Origin: Azadirachta indica
Lineage: Eukaryota; Streptophyta; Magnoliopsida; Sapindales; Meliaceae
DNA length: 64,000 bases
Assembly (NCBI GenBank): GCA_022749755.1
Contig: CM040450.1
Coordinates: 4,640,913-4,704,912 of the forward strand
Direction: 5' to 3'
A program made the position numbers and the translations under genes. Numbering within the stretch: position 1 is the first letter of the stretch; every line of letters begins with the position of its first letter. Below are positions 38,301-52,051 of the stretch, piece by piece. Under the pieces are notes generated by a model, which saw only the letters and a list, made by a program, of their open reading frames with translations, made no database searches and had not been told where the DNA came from.

Positions 38301-41300
38301 AGGAGGCTGCTGAGAAAGAACTTCAGGAGTTTGTGCAATTGCTGATGTCTGCTAAGGCAATGCCTTCACACACTAAACCTCCCAAATCTTCATGGATGGC
38401 TGAAGAGAAAATCCAACATAAAATCAAGTCTCTTGAAGCATATGCTATTGATGCATGTAAAGATGATGATCAAAGGAAAACTGCGGGGATGGTAACATGT
38501 TGGACTTGATTGGATTTGTTTTTATTTGATGTAGGGATAACCATCCTTTATTCTAGAATGACAAAGATTATTTTCATACGGCATAATTCTTGTAATCCAT
38601 GCATATTAATTGTATTTTTCTTCTTTGTACATTTGACTAGTATTTTGTTTGTCCTTCTTGTTAGATCCTTAAGGCAATGGGGCTAGAAAAAACAGCATCT
38701 TCAGCAGTAAACCTCCTCATAGATATTGGTTATTTTCCTGTACATGTCAATCTGGATGTTTTAAAGTTCAACATCCACACTGATCATTCTGAAGAGATTA
38801 CATCAGCTGCTGAAAGTCTTCTGGTACGTTCAACTGACCCAGATGAGGTAAGCTTTCTTCCTGTTCTGCATGCAATTCTGAAACTTATGTGAATATCTGA
38901 TCAGAAAGTATTATTTCTCTTACAATAATTATTTTACTTTAAGCTATTAAAGATGTAATAAAGATTCAATATATCTACTATCCCAAGTAGAATTGGAACT
39001 ATCGGAAAGCCCTTCCCAAGAAAGAGAAGACATAATATTTTTAATTCTTAATTCTTATAAAAGGAAAAGAAATCTTCCAAAAAGAAAATAGGGAATAATT
39101 GGAATAGTTTTGAAAATATCCCGTAAGATGCAAATTATGAGCTACGATGGAGAGATGTGCATCTCATGGCTTTTGATAAGATGAATCTTTATAATTTTTA
39201 ATCTTGGATATAGTGAATAAGCTATTGTTTCTGCAAGCAACTTATGGCAAAAAATTTTGAAACTACATAATATCTTTTATGATATCCTCAGAAACTCTGT
39301 TTGCTATATGCTTATTTGGTGTTCTTTGTCTTCAGCTGAACAGAAAAGGTCTTACTCATCTGAAAGTTTATGCCATCGACGTTGATGAGGCTGATGAGGT
39401 AATTGCTGCTCAAAGTTTGTCTGAGATCAATGCCTAAAATTCATTAGTGACATCTGAATATTTGTCTGAGATCATTGTTAATCTCTGATCTCAAATTGGT
39501 TTGACAATGTTATGCAGCTTGATGATGCCCTGAGTGCCGTGAGGTTGCAGGATGGCCGGATTAAAGTTTATATCCATGTTGCTGATCCAACTAGATATGT
39601 TGAACCTGGGAGTTTATTGGACAAGTATTTGCTGGGAATCCATAGTTCAGCTGAACACAACATTTTCTAGTATCTTAGTCATTTGACACATTTTTCAATT
39701 GTAGGGAGGCAATGAGAAGGGGAACATCTGTTTTCTTGCCCACCACCACTTATCCCATGTTTCCAGAGAAACTTGCCATGGAGGGAATGAGTTTGAAACA
39801 AGGAGAACTTTGCAATGCTGTTACAGTGTCTGTTGTTCTTCATTCAGATGGCAGGTAAATCTTATATTCAAGTTCTTTTTAAGTTTATGTTTACATTGCT
39901 ACATTTGAACATTTGAGATTCGGGTTTGCCCATTTGCATGAGCATCTGGGGCACTCTTTGTCTCCCAGCAATAACAAATTATGACACGCTTGGAATTTTT
40001 ACCTGTTCATTTCTGTATTTCTCAGCTTTGAAGTTACCAATTTAAGTAATTCTATGTTATTTCATGAGCAATTATAAAAAATGAGAGCCTTTTAGGTATT
40101 TAACAGATAACCTCATTGCTACTTGATCTTAACATTGTGGTTATGTCTACATAATGACATTGCTGACCGTTAAACTGACTGGCATGAACTCCGGGAATTG
40201 ATATGATCTCATATGATACTTTAGGTTTTCTTAAAATAAAAATTGTTGGATACATGTGGTTATCAGAATGGTATGTGAAAAATTCAGGATATTGAATTAT
40301 TTCAACCTTCACGAGGAATATTGCACTGAGGTATCACGGTTGCAATTAATTACTGTTATGATCATGGATGGTTCACTTTGATGATAGACCATACTCTACC
40401 TATACACTGGAGTGTAAGATGAAATTTTCATTAATGAAGACTATCTTCCACCTGCTATGCTATAGCATTGCAGAATACTCGGTGGATAACTCAGTCATTA
40501 AACCAACCTACATGCTGACATATGAGAGTGCAACTGAGCTGCTTCACCTAAATCTAGAAGAAGAGGCCGAACTAAAGATTCTATCTGAGGCAGCTGCTCT
40601 GCGGTTAAATTGGCGGCGTCAACAGGTTCTGCTTGATTTATAGATCAAAAACTCCAAGAGTTTCAACGTTTAATTTCTGAGTTCCAACCTATTTGTGGTT
40701 TTGCAGGGTGCAATTGACACTGTAACAATAGAGCCTCGCATCAAGGTAGTTAATCCGGAAGATCCAGAACCGTTCATCAATCTTTACGTTGAAAACCAGG
40801 CTGAACCTGCAATGCGACTTGTTTCTGAGATGATGATACTCTGTGGGGAAGTTATAGCGACTTATGGCTCAGTCAATAATCTTTCTTTGCCATACAGAGG
40901 ACAGCCTCAATCGAATATTGATGTATCTGCATTTGCACATCTTCCAGAAGGACCGGTTCGGAGCTCCGCTATTGTGAAAATAATGCGTGCTGCTGAAATT
41001 GATTTTAGGAAGCCTATACGCCATGGAGTTCTTGGACTTCCTGGTTACGTGCAATTTACATCTCCTATTCGTAGATATATGGATCTTCTTGCACATTATC
41101 AGGTTAGTTTCTTTATTTTTTTAATTTTTTATTTTCCAGAATGCACGTAAGTGGTAATAATGGATTACGGACCTTATAGGTTGTTGAGTGTTCAATTTGA
41201 ACTTCTAGCGTTTTACATTTTTTGTTACTCAGTTAGCATTTGTCCTGAATTGGCCTGCAGGAAGAGCCATTAAATGTGCTTGGCATTACTGTCTGTGTCA

Positions 41301-42802
41301 AGCAGACCAGGATCCTCCGTGGTTGGTGCTTGTGGGCTGTTCATACAAGTGCCCTGTTTTCTGAGTCTTTTTCTTAAAATAATGATAATAATAATAATAA
41401 TAATGAAGGAGAAAAAAAAGATGGATTTGGTGGTGATGATTGATTAATCATCGCACAACCAAATCCACGAAATCTTGTCATGCTTTAGCAAAATGGTAAC
41501 AGTTAAGGGGAGGGAAGAATAGACCAAAAATACTCTATGAAACTTATAAATTTATGTTAATGTGTGTAGGTAAAAGCATTTCTCAGGGGTGAATCTCCTC
41601 CTTTCTCTGGTGGCCAGCTTGAAGGGATGGCATCTATAGTGAATATGCAGACTAGAGTCGCAAGGAGGCTCAGCAGCAGTAGTCTTCGGTATTGGATTAT
41701 AGAATTCTTGAGAAGGCAACCAAAAGAGAAACGGTATTGTGCATTGATCCTAAGATTTATTAAAGACCGTAATGCGGCCTTATTATTAGTTGAGGTAAGC
41801 ATTTGGTGGTTATTGAGCCAATTTATTCGTTACCTTTGATGAGATGAAAAATTTTAACACGATATCTTGTGTGGTAAGGAACAACAATTTCAATCTCAAT
41901 TTAAAGCATTGGCATATGTAGTGTATGGGTCTGATGAGCTAGAGCTGAGAGATCTTTAATGATATCTTAACGTGGCCAGTAGCCCCAGAATTTATGCATT
42001 TCACTTGATCATCAAATTTTTATGTTTACTCATTCAGACTCAGGCTGAAGAGTTCCTTTCTGGTTTCATCTAGTTGTTTTTGCCATGGCTGTCTAGTGTG
42101 TTTCTCAAACAATTGAAGGCCTCATTTCCATTCAATGGGTCTGGACCAGTTAATCATGCCTCAAACCGGGAACTGTTTTGAGTCACAGTCACTAATCTCC
42201 CAATTAAATGACTCCTGTTATTTTAAAAGCAATTTTCATCAATTAGACATTTATTTCTGCAATTAGAAGGATGGGCCTTCCTGTCATATATCATTTATAT
42301 GGAATTACAGGATGGGTTAGTGTTCGGACTTTTTTGAAAATTACTTGTTGTATCCATAAATAGCTTGCTAACATAACCCTTCATTTCCAGTAGAACAACT
42401 TGCATTAAACTGTAGGATCGAAGCCTCATTTGAGCTAATATATTCTGCTAAGGGTGTGCTCTACGCCGGCTTGGACTTCTCTCATACTTTCTCTTAGGAA
42501 CAGTATGATTGTAAATGAAATATTTCCCTAAAGGCCTAAAACTCTTCTAGAAAATTCACATATTTGTAATAGCTAAATTGCCCATAAGCATAGTATTTCA
42601 CAAGATTAATGTATCCTTTATATTGTCAAATCACACAACATTATGAAGGTCTGAGCTACTAACTAATTGAATTTTGCAGGTGGGACTTCAAGCCTCTGCA
42701 TGGGTGTCTGTGGGAACACAAATTGGAGATGAGATAGAGGTTCAGGTGGAAGAAGCTCAACCACGTGATGATGTTCTTTTTCTTAAAGAGGTTATTAGGT
42801 AG
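35389..42802 (+). CDS. RNR1: Plastid 3'-5' exoribonuclease of the RNase II/R family (RNR1)
   Basis: Fourteen exons join in one frame to 791 residues (Arabidopsis RNR1 is about 800): 35389-35654, 36782-36938, 37069-37182, 37274-37351, 37425-37556, 38270-38491, 38665-38847, 39336-39398, 39518-39624, 39705-39854, 40466-40625, 40707-41102, 41570-41794 and 42680-42802. The start MMAFRAVNSCSIFCSAACPP is a plausible transit peptide; the second Met could also serve. The RNB active centre reads AIDVDEADELDDAL (from residue 397), with Asp399, Glu405, Asp407 and Asp408. Further RNB hallmarks are VADPTRYVEPGS, GTSVFLPTTTYPMFP and FTSPIRRYMDLLAHYQ. A small C-terminal S1-like segment (VGLQASAWVSVGTQIGDEIE) closes the protein. 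The family trims 3' ends of plastid 23S, 4.5S and 5S rRNA and mRNAs. The first intron (1.1 kb) and last intron (0.9 kb) are the longest. Confidence 0.95.
41383..41405. repeat. (AAT)n microsatellite in RNR1 intron 12
   Basis: Six to seven tandem AAT/TAA units lie within the intron between exons 12 and 13 of the exoribonuclease gene. They should vary in length between individuals. Confidence 0.8.
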
Positions 42803-45800
42803 TAAAAGGTGATTCTTGTGGAATTAAATTGTTATTGAGGAGACGTTGGAAGATACTGCTGTCAATTTTAATGGGTAAGTGGTATTCTGTTGTTCATGCT
42901 AACTGCAAAATTAGTCTTTCACCCTGATCTTAGTAGAATGACTAGTTTTTGTGACTTGCGGCTAATTCATTGACTTGGGACAATAGATTCTTGATGCACC
43001 TTTGGAGTCTTCCGGGATCTCAGATGGTGAAACAAGTCAAAAAGTCATTGCTTAGAAGATATCTCTAGCATCATCATTTGCCAAATTGTTACTGCCCAAG
43101 CTGTATTTTCTCACAAATGTACATTCTTTCAAATTGCTTTTATCTCTTAACCATGCTATGGAACCCTGACTTTCTGACGAACAGAAATAGTTTCAAGGGA
43201 CCATTGCTTTGTGTTCTGGGTTTCCTAGCTTTGGTAATTTTGGTCAATAAATGGTAGGTTATGCCTTATGCCGTAATTTGTAGAGCAGAAAGTAGTTTTG
43301 TAAATTTTTAATGCCGTCTATTGTGATCGTCATGTAATAGCACATAACCTTTTATTTTTTCTATTGTATGGGTGAAATTTTTATTAACTTCGATCTATTT
43401 TCCAATCACTAGTTGGGTACAAGCTTTGCAAGGTATGGGCACACTTCTGACACTAATATAATTTTCATCGGTTAGTCCACGAGAATGAGATTGCAAAGGA
43501 ATATATGTTTGTGAGTCTCGAGGAAATTTATAGTATGCAACAAGTTTCCTTATTCCTTTTTGCTAAAATGACAATGTAGTTTTTTCTATTTTCTGATGCT
43601 GGATACAGTTTCTTTACTTTATATTTGCCTTTGGAATTTCTGTCACTCCCACTATGTGACCAGGGACAATTGACAATATCTGATTGGCAATGGACTGTTT
43701 TCGTGAAATATGACTACCACGGCCGTGTAAATTGGTTTTGGAAGTCTGAAATGTTTGAAATGTTGTACATGTTGCAAAAAAGTGCATATTCTATAAATCT
43801 GGGAATATCGGGAAGCTGCATAACAAATAACTACAACAATGAATGTCAATGTCTGCAAAGTTATCTCGGGACCTCCTTTCACATGATCTTCTCCTACACT
43901 GCTACAAACAGTATCTCATCTCGGTAAATAATTCTTTAGGGTTTTTCGTGAGTTAGAACCTCTCTAGGGTTTCACATGAGTTAGAACCTGCATTTTCAAA
44001 TGGTTATGGTGTGTGGGGACGGTTCTCTCTGTCATCACTCGTCACTCATCATGCATTATGCATGTGGGGTATTCTAATAAAGAGATGACCCCACGGTCCC
44101 CACCTCCCCCTAGTTAGCACTTTGTCACCCATTTTGAAGGCTAAGTTAGATTTTGGACCAATTTCCACATCACGGAAAATAGTTAAGTTGGTAGTTGTGG
44201 TAGTTTGTTCTCAAATTAGTCTAAAGATTAATGGATTAATTAATTAATTATAGCATTTTTTTTTTTCAATCAAGTGGTTTAGGCAATTTTTAGTAAGTTG
44301 AAAATTAGAAGAAACGCGCTAGAATTAGGACTAACAGGTTAACAAATATCCTTTTTTAAGGAGAAATATTTTCCATAAATAAAAAAAAATAATTGTAGAT
44401 TGTCTGGGAAGGGGGTGTAGATGTTTCAATTAACTACCATGACAACAAAACAGTAAAAGCTAGATGTGTCCAGTCCCAACGTGTAGTTCCAACAAAATAG
44501 ATTGAACATCAGAATGTGACATATTATCTAATAAATTAAAGCGTGTCCTAAGTCTCAATTAACAATTCATGAAAAAAAAAAAAAAAAGAAAACCTAAAAG
44601 AGTTTCATTTGATTGAGTTTTGAATGTGAAATATGTATCAATCTGTCTCCTGCTCTGCCCCTGCTACTGAACAATATATATTGCTATAATTATTGTGTAA
44701 CATAAATGTTAATCATATACAGTGCATTCATATTTCCGCATTAGAGGTTAGATTTATGAAGGCCTTTAAAATGGGTTGCAATTAATTCGTATTTTTAAGT
44801 TAAAAAATCAAAATCAATGTGGGGCTGTACTATTTTAATTTATGTCAGTTTGGTTAAATAGTTTGCAGCACAATTTTTTAAAAAAATTATTGTTGGACTG
44901 CCTTAATAGGAAAACTCTATACAACCAAAGTTCTTCTTCATCTTATTTACTTGAAAAATAAATAATATTTTATTATACATTCTCATGTAAATATAAAAAT
45001 ATCAAATTTTATAACGTCGCCTCTCATATTAACAAAAAAATATTAATCACGTGTAAATATTTTTGTTCACATAAATTCAAAAATTATAAAAATAAAAGGA
45101 TGTCAATATTTTTGATGAAAATATATACATTTAAATGTAAAATTTTGAGATCATCGACATGAATTCCTTCACATTAGAACAATTTTTTTTTTAATTCATA
45201 TAAGTTATGGAGGACCATAGAAACTCCAAATATTGTATAATAAATATAATTTTCACACATATTTAAGAGATGCAAGATTTCAGCAGCAAAATTTCAGGCC
45301 ACAAGAAGAATTGTTTTGTTATCTAAGAAGAAACAAAAAATGTATTCCCAAATGGCTTGAAAACAAACCAATTAAATCCATCTGTATGAAAAATGCCAAC
45401 ACAAAATCACTGCAAATATATTCCAAAATCCACATGAAAAGATTCAATTGGATGAAGAAAATTAACTTCTTGTGAGAGAGCAACATGAGAGGCCAACAAA
45501 AATTTAATGGTTCTATCTATTTTTGGCTCACCCTTTTGGACCACTTTGAATAAATTCAATAGTTTGTCTTGTGAAAAGAATAAAATAAAACTGTCACTCT
45601 TAAAGGAAAAATATTTTATGTTTGTCTTATTTTGAATTTATTAGTATTACTTATTCTTTTCTAGTTTTAATATAATTATGTGTGCACTAGTAGAATTTGT
45701 ATTTTTAAAATTTTACATGTTTAGTTATTATTTGTTAAATTATATTTTTAAATTTGTTTTTGAAAAAATAAATAATATTTTTGATTCGATGGTTTGAATT

Positions 45801-47139
45801 TAAAAACTCGTTTTAAGTTCGATTTTCTTTATATAATATTTGAAAAGATAATTTTTTTTATTGTATATGTATATGAGAGGCGAAAAGTTAAATTATTGAT
45901 AATTGAAATTGTTTGAATATTCGTACTTTCTTAAAATAGTACAAAAAACTGAAATTTGATAGTACAAAGGTCTAAGATTGAAATCCACTCCCGTTAAAAT
46001 TTGAGGAGAGATTTATTCTATATTTATGTGATATTTTAATAAAAAAAATTAAAATTATCGTTTTTATCATTTTTTAACTTTTTTCTTAAAAAAATTAAAA
46101 ACACATACACAAGATTCATTTGTAGCAAGTTATTTGCACAAAATATTTTACTAAACATGTTTAATATTGTTTATTTTTTTAAAAAAACAACAATAGATAA
46201 CGATTAAATAATAGTACATAGGCATTTAAAATGCAATTTTTTTATGAAATACTTCATAAATATTTTTATAATAAAGGTGAAGATTGAAGACTGAACTCGT
46301 TGCCACTTCTATTTATACACACCGCATATGTTATACAATTGTCAAATGTTTCACATGATATCTTTTATTTTAAAATTTAGTAAAAATATACAACTTCTAA
46401 TAATAACATAATAATATCACATCCACATATATAAATAATTTTGAATATTAGCGATATTCTATTTATTTTATTTTATTTTTTAAAAAATATCGGATTAAAA
46501 TGATAAAATATCTTATTAAACATACTTTTCTATTTTTAAAAAATAAAAAAAATATGATAATAGTCACAAATTACATTATAAATAATATAAAAATATTAAA
46601 TTTAATAACATAATACTAAATTAAAATATTATTATTTATTTTAATATCAAGTAACTTTATCTACTAAATTAGTTTATTTTATTCCTCTTTTGGTAACAAT
46701 AATCTTGGATTGCAAATCTAAAGTGGCCCCTTGTTGTCTTATAGTACGATTACAATTACGGTATGTTTCACAAAAGTAAATGGTGACATTAAATGTAGTT
46801 TGAATTCCATGTGATTGAAGTCAAATCTTGTAATATGATTACAGTGATAAATATGTTTAAATTATCCAATGTGATGTCGTTTTTGAATGGACCCAAAAAA
46901 GATGAAATTCGACAAATCAAACCTAAATCTTACTTGGATTTTCATATTTAATTTGATGGGTCTCCTACAAAATAATTAAAAAACCTTTTTTTTTTATTTG
47001 TATTTATTTATTTATTTTTTTGCCTCCTTGAAAAAACTGAAAAGGTTGCAAGCCACGTGGTTGTGTGGATAATTAGCGTCAGCCCCATGCTATCTTGCTG
47101 CTCGTTCTCTTGACATTTCTTTGCTTGCCATCTTCATGG
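42803..47139. other. 3' region of RNR1 and A/T-rich spacer
   Basis: Bases up to about 44100 have moderate composition and include the RNR1 transcript end. A short direct duplication (GTTAGAACCT-containing, near 43948 and 43976) lies here. From 44150 to 47000 the DNA is very A/T rich with only short open frames, an A run at 44572-44587 and TAATTAATTA tracts. No gene is recognised. Confidence 0.55.
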
Positions 47140-47154
47140 GAAATTCTTTCAAGA

Positions 47155-47156
<2 letters not shown>

Positions 47157-47192
<36 letters not shown>
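47157..47192. repeat. (ATT)n microsatellite
   Basis: About eleven uninterrupted ATT units in spacer DNA. Confidence 0.9.
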
Positions 47193-48423
47193 TTTCAAAT
47201 TTTATAAGTCCATGCTTGAATTAAGGCTACCAATTCTCAATGTCTCATGTGCTTCTGTGATTTTTTAACAATTTAAATAATTTAAATATTAACATAGAGC
47301 ATTCCGATACGAGTTCTCTTAACGTTGAATTATATATTTCAACACTTGATTTGAGTTTTGTCTTAAGTGTGAAGACAATAAGTACAGAAAATCTTACTAT
47401 CAAGTACATATTCTAACAGACTTAATGTCAATATATTTAGGACAAAACTCAAGACTTATTGTCTTAGTAATAAGTCTCAAAATTCTTAACATCAAATCAT
47501 GTTTTTTAATTATTGATCTCAAATATTTCAATACAAAGTCTTAAATTGTATTTTTGGTACCCCAACAATAAATTTCAAGAGTTCCAACACTATATTTGAA
47601 TGTCTGTATAGTAATTCCAATATTAAGTCTCGTGTCTAATTTTCGAACATTTATGTAGAGTTCAAAATCGGATTATCTCGACATAGAATTATAGATGTTG
47701 CCATCAAATTCAAGTCTAAAACACTTAAATGTTAGATGAATCTCACACATCCAAATGTGTAACCTTGACAAAATTTAAAAATTACAATTTTTTTTAATTT
47801 GATTTTTTTCTTTTTAATGAAAAGACACAAATAATAATTTATGAGAAAATTTCATAATTTATTTAAGGTTGTACATTATAAACACATATTGAAAGGTATA
47901 TATGAGCTCAAAGTTTTGCTAATTCACAAATTAATATATAATTATGGATTAATGACAGTTGGACCCTATTTTTTAAAATAAATATCAAATAGACTTTCGA
48001 ATTAAAAATATTTATCAGTGAGATCTCTTAAGTTACATTTTCTGTCATTATAAAACTTTAACTGACTTTGACTGTTAAGATGACAAAAAAACCCTTTTAA
48101 TTTACATTTATCCATACAATTACATAAATATCCCTAATTTTATATATTTTTTGCAAATAAATTGAATAATATTAATTTTAGTAGATAATACCATTACTTA
48201 AAAAGATAAATTATAAAATATAAAAAATTATACATCCCAAATAAAAAATAATTAATATATTTTGAAATTAAAAACAATTAAAATTAAAAATTATAGTAGA
48301 ATACATTCACAAACGTAACAATAAATCCATCAAAAAAACTAAAATTTCAACAATTGGATGACTGGAAGGAAAGTGTGCCTTAACAATTCTAACAATCATT
48401 TTAAGACCCCAATTCCGGAGCCC
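47193..48423. other. A/T-rich spacer with a possible transposon end
   Basis: No gene is seen. Around 47943 the wording TAATGACAGTTGGACCCT resembles the ends of the small transposon family found at 50-52 kb. The following 200 bases (to about 48170) read like its interior, but the opposite end is not visible. Between 47270 and 47760 several motifs (GACAATAAGT, AAAACTCAAG) recur, so the stretch is probably old repeat DNA. Confidence 0.35.
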
Positions 48424-48597
48424 TTAAGGATACGGCCGAGTTGGTTATCTACCCTTATTTTGGTAAACAGCAACCGTGTTCGACTCTTAGGGGGTGGTAA
48501 GGTGGGCTATAAAATTTACGCCCCCATCTTAAACTTAAGAATTCCAAAAGTTCTTCAAAGGATCAATCCCTCCTTTAACAATAAAAAATTTTAAATT
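48424..48597 (+). mobile_element. tRNA-derived SINE-like fragment
   Basis: An A-box-like stretch CGGCCGAGTTGG (48433-48444) and a B-box-like stretch GTTCGACTC (48478-48486) lie about 43 bases apart, as in RNA polymerase III promoters of tRNA-derived SINEs. The downstream part has SINE-like composition and ends in an A/T-rich tail near 48590. There is no cloverleaf, so it is not a tRNA gene. Ends and target duplication are uncertain. Confidence 0.5.
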
Positions 48598-50055
48598 TTC
48601 GCCAGAAACCAAATTACACAAACACCCAATTGCATTTTCTTGTACCAATGAAATTCTCCTTCATTCGACTGACTTACATCGCAATATTCTTCAAAACTAA
48701 CCCTGCCGCAAATGCCTGTGAATAGGGTGTACCCACCTAGTCAGTTTCTAAGAATTGCTCTCAATGTGTTTTTTTCTCGAAAAGCTCAAAGCTTGTAAAG
48801 CCACATATGTTCCTTCCTTTTGCAAACACCACTTCCCGATTACATTCTTATCATCTTCTTGCAAAAGAGCCCAAGCAAGGAGTCCATCGCCAGAGTTCTT
48901 TTACTTAGTTAGTCGTCCCAAATCTATAACCAGCTCATCATGGGGTTCCTCATCTCAGCTCTCACAATCCCTCTTCGAATCGGACCAAAAAAAATCCCAT
49001 CTCCGCTTTTCATCATAAGTTCACAGTCTTTCACGTGTCGATCCAATTTCGCCGAAACAAAATCTACATCACTGTGAATCTTGAGTGATGTACTCAAGAT
49101 TTAGTGTTTTATTATTATTATTATTATATAACTATATTTATTAAATATAATTTATTTTAGATGAAAAAGATCATTTTATCCTCAAATATGAAAAACAATG
49201 ATATTTTTTAATTTTTAATCTTAATTTTGAGTTACAGATATGTCGGATTTAATCTTTATTTAAACAAAAAAAATTGAAAAGAGGTCAAATTGTTATTAAT
49301 TCTATAATTATTTCTAGTATATTGAAAAGCATAGAAATACAAATAAAAAAATTTTTTACTTTTTGAACTCTAAGTTACAAATCTCTTGAAAGTATAACAT
49401 GAGAAGATATGCTTAACACCTTTTTCCACCAGTGTACTTCAATTCAATAATCACACTTGAAAAACTACATGGGTTCCACGTAGTAAGTTCATCAAAATGG
49501 CTTCCAAATTACAATTTCTTAATTTCAAAATTAAAATAAAATAAAATAATTTCAAAAAGTCAAATTAGATCTTGAAAAATTGTTTAATGATAATTTATAG
49601 AAAATTAAAAGTCAACAAGAAAGCCAAACAATCTCTCGTCGATAAGAACAATTGCACGTTACAATATTCCATGAATTATATAAGCTAATTTAATTTAATG
49701 TTTTTAATTGTGTGTTTATAAACTAATTAAATTATAATTCACCGACAATTTAATACATAATTAATTGCTAAATTAATATTTAATCTACTAACTATCAAGT
49801 GGTACGGATACTTGCTTCGAGAATGGTCAATGCAGATTATACCTTTTGCCCCGTTTCATGAATAAATAATTTTATTTTTATTAATTATAATATAGTAACA
49901 TTCTGTTTGGAACCTTGAATCATTTAAAAATTTATTGGAAATTTAAAATAATCCAACTTCGTTGATTATCCCAAAATGTAAAATAATGATCTTAATTAAT
50001 TTAAATATGTTGAATTTGTCTTAAGCAAACTGGGATATGAAATTGAATTAATTAA
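48598..50055. other. Spacer containing a patch of higher G+C
   Basis: Bases 48600-49085 are clearly less A/T rich than the surroundings and contain only an 87-codon frame without recognised family. They may be a remnant of a gene or transposon. The rest, 49090-50055, is plain A/T-rich DNA with an (ATT)n run near 49112-49127. Confidence 0.4.
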
Positions 50056-50356
50056 TGGGTAATAACATTTGGGTCCCAAATGCCAGCAAAATCACAATTT
50101 AAGAATTTATATTTACTTCTTGCCGGTTCGAAATCTTATTAAAGATCCATGCGCCAAAAAAATTAATGATTTAACTATTGTATTTTTGAAACAAAAAAGG
50201 CCCCATATACTTTGGTGAAGAAGTATAATAATCAAATTATTGATTTCATTTATGGATTTTTCAAAATTTAACAGTAAGGACTCATATGAAATAAATTGGA
50301 AACCATGTTCTTACTTGCAAGTTTTTGAAAATTAAGGACCCAGGTGATACTACCAC
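50056..50356. mobile_element. Small inverted-end transposon (MITE), copy 1
   Basis: The left end reads TGGGTAATAACATTTGGGTC; the right end, reversed and complemented, reads GTGGTAGTATCACCTGGGTC. Identical 9-base flanks ATTAATTAA (50047-50055 and 50357-50365) look like a target duplication, although their A/T content weakens the evidence. The 301 bp interior has no coding capacity. Confidence 0.55.
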
Positions 50357-51030
50357 ATTAATTAAATAATAATTCTAACCCACTATTTAAGCAAAAATGA
50401 TTGGAATGACATTTTTTTTAATAGTTAGGAAGCATACAAACCGAAGAAAGTGCTTATTAGAGTTCATGATAACATGGGTTTCGTAATACACGAAGAAATT
50501 TAAAATAATAATGGTAACCCATGTGAGTTTTCCAAAGGCTAAAAAGCCTAAAAGTGCTTTTGTAGTTTATAAGTCTAATAATGGTTTGACTTTTTCATTA
50601 AGTTTATCATATTTAAACCAATGCATAAAGTCTATTAAAAGCATTTCTGCCAAAAGCTTAAAAGTATTTATAAAGCACTTTCAACCTAAAGTAGTATAGA
50701 AAAGAGATTCCAATAAATGTGTCACTTGCTATGATTGTGAAAGAAAGCAAGCAACACAAAATGTTTATCAAATTTCTTAAGAATAGCAAGTAAACTTTGC
50801 ATGCATGTGCTTCCATGCACCATTTTTGGAAGCTTAAAAGGTCATATAATGTAGATTGCTTAATCTACAAGCAAATTAATACACATTAATATTTAGTTTT
50901 GAGAAAGTTTCAATTTCTCTTTCTCCAAGTGTTGTACTTGTGAATGCATAAATTTTGTAGGATTATAATATAATTTCATGAGTAGTTATTAATTTATTAT
51001 ATTTAAAACTATGAATAATAATTTAACAAA

Positions 51031-51243
51031 GGGATAGTAATATTTTTTTCTCTAAACTTTAGAAAATATAAATTAGATATAATTTTGTCAACTTTAACAA
51101 TGTAATCCGTGTGCTGGTGCCCCTTGTCTTATAATTCATTGCATACGGTATTACCGTGCTAAGGACAAAAAGGTTATATTTAAGACAATTTTATTTTAAT
51201 TAATCATTTATTAAAAGATTAGGGACAAGAATGTTATTATCCC
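51031..51243. mobile_element. Small inverted-end transposon (MITE), copy 2
   Basis: The left end GGGATAGTAATATTTTTTTC and the inverted right end GGGATAATAACATTCTTGTC agree at about 24 of 30 bases when extended to CTAA.CTTT. The end wording is the same family as the copies at 50056 and 52052. The element is about 213 bp and non-coding. A target duplication is not clear. Confidence 0.6.
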
Positions 51244-51486
51244 ATTTTTAAAAAGTTCCAGTTGTCCTACATCTGGTTACCTTATAGGCAGGGTAAAACC
51301 ATACTAGAAAGTTTGGGTGAAAAGCAAAGCGATTAAATAATAAAATTGAAGACACTAAATTTTTTTAAGAAATTGATAAATAAATTATAGGGTGCAATAA
51401 CGTTGAATAAAAAAATATTATTTTATATGTTAAATTTTGTAAGAAAGGTCTCTGCTATGACATGTATGTATTTTTAAGTGTAACTA

Positions 51487-51508
51487 ATATATATATATAT
51501 ATATATAA
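51487..51508. repeat. (AT)n microsatellite
   Basis: About ten uninterrupted AT units in spacer DNA. Confidence 0.85.
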
Positions 51509-52051
51509 TATGAATATTTAACAAATATTATAATTAAAATATAAATTTATATACGATAGATACAGAATTAGACAATATCATAACAATATTTTTGTATGAA
51601 ATTTCAGTTTCTTAGGGTCCCAATCAAGTAGTACAAAACATTTTTTTTCAATGCAATATAAGACAATTATAGAAATAAGAAAAAAGTCCTTAACAATCCC
51701 ATAAGCACTTTTGACATTTTGAATGGCTTTATAATAAATTTAAGGGCAGAAACGAACCGTGATCATAATTAAGCAATTGAACGTGAATACTGGGGAGAAG
51801 TAGCTAAAAACCTACTAGTCGTAGTACAAGAAGAAGAAGTAATAATAATAAATAGAGAGGATTTGCTGTTAGAAGCAAAGCAAATCTTGCAAATATATTG
51901 ATGGCACGTTCACATGTCCATCCGTGCGGGTACATTTGGTTGGTGATGTGTTGGTGGAAGATGACTTCAATACACCCCCCAAATTACGTGGCCGATTCTC
52001 TAGATCTGGTTGGTCGTCGGTGACTGGAACTCCTCTCTCTTTTAATTATCT

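Noticed and set aside
43625..43927. Overlapping 100- and 76-codon frames downstream of RNR1
   Set aside because: No family wording, no splice partners and a position in the 3' region of RNR1; treated as chance frames.
47270..47760. Possible inverted repeat around GACAATAAGT and AAAACTCAAG motifs
   Set aside because: The motif order on the two sides does not mirror, so it is scattered repetition and not a clean inverted repeat.
48358..48594. 78-codon frame over the SINE-like piece
   Set aside because: The Pol III box pattern explains the sequence better than a protein.
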